DNA of 28,681 nt from Tritrichomonas foetus (Eukaryota; Parabasalia; Tritrichomonadida; Tritrichomonadidae). Both the position numbers and the translations under genes were made by a program. The DNA is taken from contig MLAK01000610.1 of assembly GCA_001839685.1 (NCBI GenBank), positions 14,917 to 43,597 on the forward strand, read 5' to 3'. Shown here one piece after another: positions 8,998-17,600 of this stretch (within the stretch, counting starts at the first letter, position 1; each line of letters opens with the position of its first letter). A model generated the notes under the pieces. The model searched no databases, was not told the origin of the DNA, and was given only the letters and a program-made list of their open reading frames with translations.

Positions 8998-9010
8998 CCT
9001 TAATTTTACC
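8998..9010 (+). promoter_or_regulatory. CCTTAATTTTACC start-proximal motif (M5-like)
   Basis: The first C is 19 nt before the ATG at 9017. It is nearly identical to CCTTAATTTTTACC before the 22102 gene. Confidence 0.45.
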
Positions 9011-9016
9011 TAAACG

Positions 9017-10198
9017 ATGACAAAATCTTTGATGAGCAGATTTTCGGATTTTTTTCAACGAATTCACCCTTTTTTCGGAGAAAATGATCATACAATCGAA
9101 TCTCCTGGTCGTCCAGAGCCCGTAAAAACTCAATCACCTCCATCTCCAGCACGAATTCCAATCACTGATCCAATTTCGCATAAGCCTAAATTTCAGCATC
9201 CGAAAGATAAACATATTCAAAAATTCACTCTACTTTTGTCAGCCTCAGTCGTAGATCTCGATAAAGTTCGTGAAATTTCATGGGTTGGAATTCCGAATAA
9301 ATATCGGGCACGAGCTTGGAGGCTTTTCCTCGATTACGAACCACTTGGAAATGAGCAGGCACCTTCTGCGCTTCGGCACAAGCGAAAGGACTACTTTGAT
9401 TGCATGTCAAGATTATTCAATGATGAGCAACAGGCTCTTTGGACTTCATCACAGAAGCAGACGCAGCACCAGATATCAATAGATTTACCACGAACTTCTA
9501 TCACTCTGCTTCGAAATGAAAGAGTTATTTCATTATTTCAACATGTTTTGTTTGTTTGGGCTGTGAGACATCCTGCATCAGGATATGTTCAAGGCATGAA
9601 TGATATTCTTCAGCCATTCTTCTTTGTTTTTCTTATGCAATATTATCCTAATATGTCTGCGGATGAAATTGCTTCAAAGTCTGATATTGATGAACTTTCT
9701 GAAGACCAAAAAAATGACATTGAAGCTGATTGCTTTTGGTGCTTCAGCAGATTACTTGATGGTATTCAAGACGTGTTTACTAAGGATCAGCCTGGCCTTT
9801 ACCGAATGATAGAAAACCTCGAAAGTGTTCTTCAAAGAGCTGAGCCACAATTAGCGAAAATGATTGAAGAACAAAACATTCCATATACTAATTTTACAAT
9901 TAAATGGATGAATTGTCTGCTTGTGAGAGAATTTCCTTTACCACTTCTTTTTCGAATTTGGGATTTGTTTATTAGTGATTCTTCTAAAATCGCATCAACT
10001 CTTGTGTATATTTGTGCAGCAATGCTTTCAAATTTGTCTGATTCTTTACTTGAATTGCAGAAAATGGAATTTATTGTTGCAATTCAATCTCTTCAACCTG
10101 AATTTTGGACTCCTGAAAAACTAGAAACTATATTAGCGTTGGCTTTTGTGTATGAAAAGAATTACTCTTTAATAGCTTCATCTCTGAGATATCATTAA
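9017..10198 (+). CDS. TBC-domain Rab GTPase-activating protein, TBC1D22/Gyp1 type
   Basis: A TBC domain fills about residues 85-335. It shows the entry motif (WVGIPNKYRARAW), the arginine-finger motif IDLPRT with R159, and the glutamine-finger motif YVQGMND with Q192, so both catalytic fingers are intact. The segment around Q192 (WAVRHPASGYVQGMNDI...PFF) is diagnostic of the TBC1D22/Gyp1 branch. Gyp1 accelerates GTP hydrolysis by Ypt1/Rab1 at the Golgi; the Rab target here is inferred. The 70-residue N-terminus is Pro/Ser-rich and probably disordered. An Asp/Glu-rich insert lies at about 215-235 between catalytic helices. The ATG follows CCTTAATTTTACC; the gene begins 168 bp after the RING gene stop on the same strand, but with its own motif. 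The stop overlaps TAAA, as in trichomonad polyadenylation signals. A 17-bp tandem repeat starts 2 nt later. Confidence 0.93.
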   Translation: MTKSLMSRFSDFFQRIHPFFGENDHTIESPGRPEPVKTQSPPSPARIPITDPISHKPKFQHPKDKHIQKFTLLLSASVVDLDKVREISWVGIPNKYRARAWRLFLDYEPLGNEQAPSALRHKRKDYFDCMSRLFNDEQQALWTSSQKQTQHQISIDLPRTSITLLRNERVISLFQHVLFVWAVRHPASGYVQGMNDILQPFFFVFLMQYYPNMSADEIASKSDIDELSEDQKNDIEADCFWCFSRLLDGIQDVFTKDQPGLYRMIENLESVLQRAEPQLAKMIEEQNIPYTNFTIKWMNCLLVREFPLPLLFRIWDLFISDSSKIASTLVYICAAMLSNLSDSLLELQKMEFIVAIQSLQPEFWTPEKLETILALAFVYEKNYSLIASSLRYH

Positions 10199-10200
10199 AA

Positions 10201-10336
10201 AGTGAAATCACATTCAGAAAGAAATCACATTCAGAAAGAAATCACATTCAGAAAGAAATCACACTCAGAAAGAAATCACACTCAGAAAGAAATCACATTC
10301 AGAAAGAAATCACATTCAGAAAGAAATCACATTCAG
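10201..10336. repeat. 17-bp tandem repeat, 8 copies
   Basis: Eight head-to-tail units of AAAGAAATCACATTCAG begin 2 nt after the TBC stop codon. Copy 1 starts AGTG instead of AAAG. Copies 4 and 5 carry CACTC in place of CATTC, so an adjacent pair was duplicated after the change arose. The repeat would lie in the 3' UTR or span the polyadenylation site. A 70-codon frame across it (10202-10414) is a by-product of the 17-nt period. Confidence 0.92.
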
Positions 10337-10587
10337 AAATTTTATATTCCCGAGAATTGTTTGATATATTTGTTTAAAGTACATATTCATGCTCAATCTT
10401 TTCATTTTGGTTGATTTTTCTCTTTTTCTATAATGTCTATAACGATTAATAACAGTGCTTATCGAAAAAATATCTCATGTTTCTGGGATTTGTATTTTGA
10501 TTCTAAGGAACAAAAGATATAGTGAATAAAAACAAAATCATTTATTATAATATATCTTTAAAACAACGTTTTCAAATAAAATTATCA
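10337..10587. other. Convergent intergenic region, TBC/Myb
   Basis: AT-rich spacer between the ends of two converging genes. No other structure is seen beyond the repeat to its left. Confidence 0.5.
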
Positions 10588-11979
10588 TTAAAAATATGCA
10601 AATAAGCTTCCGTCAAATTGTGGTAATGATATTTTGGGGAATGATGGAGTTGGAAATAAAATATCATGAACACCATTGTTTTCATTTGATTTATCAAATT
10701 GATCATGATTTTCACTCTCAAAAAGCAAATCAAAATTATTTTCTATGATACTATGATTACTTTTTTTGCTATTGTCACTATCAAATACTCCCATCATTTC
10801 TTTATTTTCATCATCTAGACTATCAGAATTACTCATATCATTTTGTGATGAAAGGCACTGTTCTTTTTCTTCATTTTGGTTATTGATCGTAGGAAATAAT
10901 TTTGGTGGACTTTCTGAAGATGGTTTCAAAAATGGAGATAAGAGTTTTGGATCAAAACAAAACTTATTATCATGGTTATTTCTAATCCCACAAATTTCTG
11001 ATTGATTAAAGCTGGAGAAAATGCTAGAATTGGTATTAGTATTTCCTTGTTCACCAGGGGAAATAGTATTGCCGCTATTACAGAAAAATGTACCACTTAA
11101 CATAGAATTGCAATTTGTTTGATTGTTATCAAAATTGTTGTCAAATCCGGGAAAAAACAGCAAGTTATCATTGATATTATTCATACCAACAAATTCACTA
11201 TTAATGGTTATATTATTAATATTATTAGGGGTGATATTTGATATAGAAGAACTGCTGTTAAGTAATGCACTGCTTTCTCTTTCTTTTATCAATTGTTTAT
11301 AATGATATCTGCATTGAATATCACTTCTATTCCCCATTTTCATTGCTATTTTTGTCCAATTTCTTTCCCCATATGATGTGACAAGATGAATTAATAGATT
11401 TTCTTCAGACTTTGTCCAATGGTTCTTCGAGAGGTGTGGATCAAGGCCTCTGAACCATCGTTGGCTACACTGAGATCTGTTTCTTCCATTCCCAACAAAT
11501 CGAGAAACCATTGTCCAATTATCTAATCCAAATTTAATGATACCAAATAGCAAACGCTCATCCTCATATGTTGACCATACTCGAGTTTTTTTCCTGGATG
11601 ATGCTATTTCATTTGTTTCAGATATACTATTAGAAATTGGAGAAGAAGTTGTTAAGATAGTAGATGAAGGAGAATCGGAATCTGGATGTGGAATTGGTGT
11701 CGATGTTACTGACATTATACCTTGAGTTTTGTCTATTGGGGCTGAATTTCCTATTAAGTTGTTCATCATTGATGATGCATTATCATAATTAATTTGTCCT
11801 TTTAAAAAATTGTACATAATACCGAAAACTTGAACTTGTTGGGCATGTCCACCAACTGGTACATCGGGATAAAGGCTAAGAACATACTCAAGAACAGCAA
11901 CAATTTTCTTCTCCATTATGGGAATGCGAGTTGAGCGTTGTGGAGGCAACTTTGATTTTTGATTTTCAATAGTTTCCAT
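10588..11979 (-). CDS. R2R3 Myb-like DNA-binding protein, 463 aa
   Basis: Two Myb repeats: R2 at about 133-181 with regularly spaced W135, W155 and W175, and R3 at about 186-232 with W188, W208 and Y227 in place of the third Trp. The recognition helices read RNRSQCSQRW and RSDIQCRYHY. R2R3 Myb proteins bind sites such as AACNG; in T. vaginalis, Myb proteins regulate transcription and one binds the M3 core promoter. Before the repeats is a helical patch (about 16-65) and a Ser/Thr-rich linker; the 230-residue tail is Asn/Ser-rich with acidic clusters (DDENKE, ESENHD), probably disordered and possibly activating. Function as a nuclear regulator is a family inference. Start: the frame extends upstream to 12042 only through a TTG codon; the first ATG is at 11979, and CCTTT lies about 35-39 nt before it. 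Confidence 0.9.
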   Translation of the reverse strand: METIENQKSKLPPQRSTRIPIMEKKIVAVLEYVLSLYPDVPVGGHAQQVQVFGIMYNFLKGQINYDNASSMMNNLIGNSAPIDKTQGIMSVTSTPIPHPDSDSPSSTILTTSSPISNSISETNEIASSRKKTRVWSTYEDERLLFGIIKFGLDNWTMVSRFVGNGRNRSQCSQRWFRGLDPHLSKNHWTKSEENLLIHLVTSYGERNWTKIAMKMGNRSDIQCRYHYKQLIKERESSALLNSSSSISNITPNNINNITINSEFVGMNNINDNLLFFPGFDNNFDNNQTNCNSMLSGTFFCNSGNTISPGEQGNTNTNSSIFSSFNQSEICGIRNNHDNKFCFDPKLLSPFLKPSSESPPKLFPTINNQNEEKEQCLSSQNDMSNSDSLDDENKEMMGVFDSDNSKKSNHSIIENNFDLLFESENHDQFDKSNENNGVHDILFPTPSFPKISLPQFDGSLFAYF

Positions 11980-12013
11980 GTTAAAAATTCTTATCAGAAA
12001 TTGAAGTTTGAGA

Positions 12014-12018
12014 AAAGG
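12014..12018 (-). promoter_or_regulatory. CCTTT motif before the Myb gene (M5 match)
   Basis: Exact CCTTT on the minus strand, 35-39 nt upstream of the ATG at 11979. It is farther from the ATG than the other examples here. Confidence 0.3.
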
Positions 12019-13101
12019 TATTACGAATTCATTAAAATCCAATGTTGTTTCAAATTATTGGATGAATTCAATTTGATTCAATGCTTTTGCTTTTTGGTGA
12101 AAATAGTGAATGATAGTAGATAGAAATTTCTATTGAGATTCGTTGAAAATCAAGTTTTGAAATGAATTTCAATGATTGATTTATGAAAAATAAAAAACAA
12201 TGATTGAAAAAGACACCCTTCATAAAATTGATATACAACGAAAAAACTTTCTTCTCATAGTAATAAGTGTAGAAAGCTTTTGTTATGATTTAAAATTGAT
12301 TTATTGGAATTAGTATTATGATGCAATATGATTTTTAACTGAGGAAACGAGAAAAAATATGGTTCTTTTCCGAATGCCCAATTTAAAGAAAATTTGTGAA
12401 GTATCCAAATTTCAATTTGTAAAATTTTGGGAAACTTTCAAAATCACGAAATTTATGCAAATAATTTGACAAAGAATAAAATATAAAATGGAATTTGCAT
12501 TCAATTGGAATTAGAAATTGAGATAACATGAGAATATTTTGAAATAAACTCACGAAGAAAATATGCAACTCATTTTTGTGGAGAATTTATTGTTTGGAGT
12601 TAATGAAATTGTGAAGTATAGAATTACACAATTAAATTTTTTCTTTTTAGATCCTAAAATTAGTATTTCGATGAAGAATGAAATCATATCCATGAGAAAA
12701 ATGAAAGAACAAATTATTGAATAATCTCAGAAACTGAAAAACAGTTATTTTTTTCGAAAAAATATTAATGTACAGCTTATCCAACTACACATTAGGTAAC
12801 TATGATATTTCGAAATATTGTTGGTTTGAGGAGGATAGTGATGAAAATCCCTTTTTTTCACAGGAAACTTCAATCTTTTCAAAAAATGTATCTAATTGAG
12901 ACAATAATTCAAAAAATTCGTATTTATTGTCTTAAAAAATACTCCGAAAATTTAATCATGAGAATGTATGACTTCATGCATTGATAAGTATACCTTAAAT
13001 GTATCGAGATATATTCTAGAAGATACTCTTTGAAAAATCTTCTCTCCAATTCGGTTATTTTTGAGACATTTTTACGGATTTTTTCAGAGGTTTTTATTTA
13101 G

Positions 13102-13209
13102 TTATTAGCAGATTATTCACAAGATGTATTTCTTGAATTTTTCAAGACGTTAGGAAAAGAATGTGAATATTGTAATTTTATAAGAGTAATCTGGTTAGAA
13201 TATCAATAA
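13102..13209 (+). pseudogene. Possible decayed coding fragment, 35 codons
   Basis: A stop-to-stop frame whose translation looks protein-like (LLADYSQDVFLEFFKTLG, then KECEYCNFIRVIW). It has no ATG and no neighbouring frame continues it clearly. I do not recognise a family, and chance is a real alternative. Confidence 0.18.
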
Positions 13210-13437
13210 AGATCAAAGAATATGTAAGCATATTTAATTGAATGATAATTCAATTATTGTAATATCATGTGAAAAATTGATTCACATCTTCCCAATATTT
13301 AATAAATTGATAATCATTTAAACAAAATATATTGTATTCAATGGTTACAGAATTTCAATGAATGATTTTTTTCGAGTTGCATGATGTATCTTTTCTCATA
13401 CTATTATTATAAGAGAATAAGATAGTTCTTTATAGAT

Positions 13438-13438
<1 letters not shown>

Positions 13439-13470
<32 letters not shown>
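13439..13470 (+). repeat. Uninterrupted 32-nt A tract
   Basis: A run of 32 A residues. It could be replication slippage or the tail of an old retroposed transcript; no recognisable source sequence or target duplication flanks it. The length is prone to sequencing error. Confidence 0.9.
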
Positions 13471-13471
<1 letters not shown>

Positions 13472-14503
13472 ATCTTCACAAAAATTAATTTAATGAAATT
13501 TTGTGATGATTTCTGGAGATATTGTGTTAGACTTCATTCAGTTATATTCGGAAATATTCGAAAATAAATATTCACAGGAGATCCAAAGTGAAAATTGATA
13601 TAATACAGACGATACATTAGTTATACGCATGGTTTTCACGAAAATTTACATTTATCAGAAAAATCAGATGCTCTCAATATTTATGCTAATTTCGAGCTAA
13701 ACTCAGAAAAGAATAAAAGTCTTTGAAATAATATGACATAAGCAATTGAAAAATTATCTCTTTGTTAATTCAAAGCAAATCAATATTGAGGCAAATATCG
13801 GTATTTGGTTCCTTGCATCAGGACAAGTAAACAATTGAATATATGAGAACAAATCTAATTGGAAATAGACATAAGAGAAAAAAAGTTTTCGGATAAAAAA
13901 TAATTCCTGAACATTAATCACTGCGATTCATATATGATCTTCTGGTCAAATTGAAGATTTTATCTATTCCCAAATTACATAACTTTCGAGAATATGTTGA
14001 ACAACTGCATGAAATGTATTTTAGCTTGAAACACTTATGTGAATAATGAGAAACTTATATAAAACATGAATTCATTATCAAACCAATGAAAAAAGGTTTT
14101 AATTTCTTTCCAAGAATATAATTTTTATTGAATTATACAATATTTAGCTTCCTTTTGGGAAATTTACTAATGTTTTCATAAAGTCACACACCAAACCAAT
14201 TATAAATAGATTTTTTTCTCCGACTTTCTGATAGAATAGTAATATTTACCTGTAAAGCTCCATTATGATTGAGAATGTTCAACAATATTCATAATAATGC
14301 TCTTAAATTATTATTTAAACATTAAAAATTTATATTTCTAACTATTTCTTATCGAGCTATAAAAGAAAATGATTTCAAAAACATTTTTTTTCAAGGCAGG
14401 TTCGAACATATGTTCAAGGTTTGAAAATATCTGTCAAAGTTTGTGAAACATAAAAATTTGTGTCGATATTATAATCATGAATAATAAAAAGATTCACCAA
14501 ACT

Positions 14504-14519
14504 TATATATATATATATA
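14504..14519. repeat. TA dinucleotide repeat
   Basis: Eight consecutive TA units in the 3' flank of the ubiquitin protease gene. Confidence 0.85.
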
Positions 14520-14635
14520 AATAAAAAAAGTAAAGTACAGTTGTCATAATTTCTTTATTAAAATAAATAATAAGATAATTCCCGGATCATCTATTTTCAT
14601 TTGGCTCAATATATTTATGTGATGAGAAAATGGTT

Positions 14636-17600
14636 TCATTGTTCAATCTTCTTCAAAAATCTTTGATAATTTTCTGTTGTTTTGATATAATCTTCATATT
14701 GAAGATAAAATCTATTCAATTTAATTGGGATTAAAGCATTAGGCTCCACGTATTCAACGCCTTCAACAAATGCGTCAAACATTGGCTTGATCATGTTGAT
14801 ATCTTTTACATTTCCAAACACAACTTCAAACAGCTCAACAACATTTAAGTAGTTCAAGACATATCTAGATAGGCTAATAAGTTTGCAATAATTATTTGTC
14901 ATGAGTTGTTCCTGTGATTTCAATTGTTGAATTAAGAAATCATAAGTAGCCTTAATCTGCATTGAACCAACAGAGAAAACGTGTTCAAATAATTCTACAT
15001 CAAAATTACCTGAAATTGATTGAAGTAAAGCAATAACCATTGTGGGTTCATAATAATTGTTCTTCAAGAAGAACATGAAGAAGTTTTGAATGTTTTTATC
15101 ACTTAAACCATTAGCCTGAATGCTGTCTTTGAAGAGATCAATTCTATCTTTATCCCATTGATTCACGATTTTATCTAATATATCAACAATTATATCTGGT
15201 CTTCTCTTTCCAATTTCTATGTAATTTGTTTCATTCATTATGTTGGCAATTCGATCAACAGAAACATCAAACTGGAAGAAGAGATCAATTGGTAACAAAT
15301 TATGAATAACAGCTTCTTCAACCATATCGGTAAATGGTAATTTATTAATCTTATTTGATTTAATGAGGTCATATTTCAAGTGAAATATATCCAAATTAAC
15401 AGGAGTCGTAATGTTCTTAAGAAGTGCTGCAATTGATTGAAGAATATTGCTAACATCAGGACGATCGGTGTTATTAGTAATAATATAATTAAATAAGTCA
15501 ATATACTTATTCAATAAGCCAAGTTGGTTTTCTTGTGGTGGATTATCATGAAGATGTGCAGCAACAATATTAAGAAGATTCTGAATAATATCACGAATTC
15601 CACGATATGGTCTGCAAGATATAAGTTGAATTATATAATCAACAATCTTTTGCGCAAGATTGAATGAATTACGTTTTCGAAGAATCTCTCTTGCATGAAC
15701 CATGAACTTGTCTATTAATGGTCTCTTCGCTTTTGAAAAGATTGTAATGAAGTTATCGAAGTTATCTGAAGCGCGGCTGCTGGCTATTTCAACGTCGAAT
15801 TTATCTTTCATCTTTTCAACATAAGTTGTGAATTCTTCACCAGCATGCATCATTACATTCAATAAATAATATGCATTGATATCTTTAATATCTAATGAAA
15901 CAAAGAAATCAGCAGCATCTGTCGAGAATAGAGATTGAATAATGCTGAATTCTTCATTTTCTTTCTCAATCCTTTTGCTTAGTGTAGGAGATATTCGAAA
16001 TTCACTTTGTTTGTCATGATTAAAGGAATCAAGTTTGTAAAACAGAAGAGTAGCATTTCCTATTTCAGAATATTCATTTTCGGCAACTTGAACGCCACCA
16101 AATGCTTCATCTTTATAATCACCTGGTAATTCAGAGATTTCACGATCGTTAATTTTAATCCATTTCTTATTTTTACGGACTAAAGAATAATAATGACCAC
16201 CATCTCCATTTCCGGTATGACAAATGATCGAATGAAGTGTGTAGAAGCAATTTTTTTCGCTTTGAAGGAGATTAATGATGTTTAAATGCTCAGGAAATTC
16301 AAATCGGTCATTGATTTTAATACGTCGTTGATTAGCAATATCATATTCGAATCTATGAAGTTGAATTACCAAAATCTTTGGATTTTCAAGGATCTTCATT
16401 TGTCGTGTGACTGGGATTTTCGAACCATTTGCTTCAAAGTTATTAAGCAATTCTGGTTCAATAAGAGCATTAAGCGATTGAGAAAGTTTAGATAATCCTT
16501 TAACTTCAACTGATAAAACGAAGAAGTCATCTTTTATTACATTGTGATAATCACCATCGCCGTAAAACTCATTGAGAAGAGTTCCTTTAAAGAATGAAGC
16601 CGCATCTGCTGGACAATCATTCATAAGATATTGGAAGAACTCACTAACATCTTGCTGTTTACGTGGATCAACAATTTGGCCATCCCATCCACCTTTCCAT
16701 TCGTTGATGAAGCATGAAGGATCAATGAAATCTCTTGTACTTGTCTGCAATGAAGCAAAAATCCACTGAAGGTTAATTAAATTGTCATTTTCTGAACTGA
16801 AAAGATTCGTAAGGAATTCAGGAATTTGATTAAGAACTTGGAACAAGCTATTCATATAACATGTGCAACTTAAGTTTCTGAGTCCAGTGAATCCTAAAGC
16901 TGATTTTATATGCTTCATCGATGTATAATCCCAAATGTTCTTGAACATATTTTCATTGATGATGTATTCCCGTAGAATTTTGCTTGTATCGGATATATTT
17001 ATTCCAGAATCAAGAGATTTATAGAAGCTAAGAATGAACCTTTCTGCATTTAATGATCCCTTAGTGAATGCATATTGAAGCATTTTTGGAAGAACAACAG
17101 GATTTTCTATGAAGAAATTATTAGATTTCACAGCAACTAAACAATTAATGATATTCATAATATCCTCAAGTTGTTCAGCATTACAAGATTCAAGAGAATC
17201 AACCGCATATGTTAATGATTCAGTTGGATCGCATGATCCAGAAACATCTTTGACATATTGAGCTAAAAGTTTAGCAACAAATTTTTTATTGGATTTATCT
17301 CCTTGAAGAACTTTTAAGCATTTGTTGAAAAGTTCAACCTTGTTGTGGAAAGACATGTAAATATGTAAAAGGTACGGCCACATGTCATCATCGCACTTCA
17401 TAAGAACATTAATAAGAAGATCATAATCACAAACATTGATGAATTTAGTAAGTTTATCCACATAGAATATTGATGCAATTTTACAGGCCTTTTTCAGTCC
17501 AATAGCAAAAACTTTGAAGCATCTTCCACCAAGGAACATGGAAAATTTGCGTGTATTTGAGTCATTAAGAACACGGTTATAGAATTCAAAGATAGCAATT

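Larger units (their letters stand above)
12050..14635. other. Gene-poor 2.6-kb interval
   Basis: No intact gene is seen. It contains a 32-nt A run (13439-13470), a TA repeat (14504-14519), a short open coding-like stretch (13102-13209), and a GAACATATGTTC palindrome near 14405. A 60-codon plus frame at 12802-12984 has no convincing protein character. Confidence 0.5.

Noticed and set aside
10202..10414. Repetitive 70-codon frame
   Set aside because: Produced by the 17-bp tandem repeat, whose period keeps all frames open.
11980..12042. TTG-initiated extension of the Myb gene
   Set aside because: No ATG in the extension; the ATG at 11979 precedes the conserved region.
12802..12984. 60-codon plus frame in the 2.6-kb gap
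   Set aside because: No convincing composition or start motif.
14396..14420. GGTTCGAACATATG as a tRNA B-box
   Set aside because: No acceptor, D or anticodon arm lies around it; it is part of a short palindrome.
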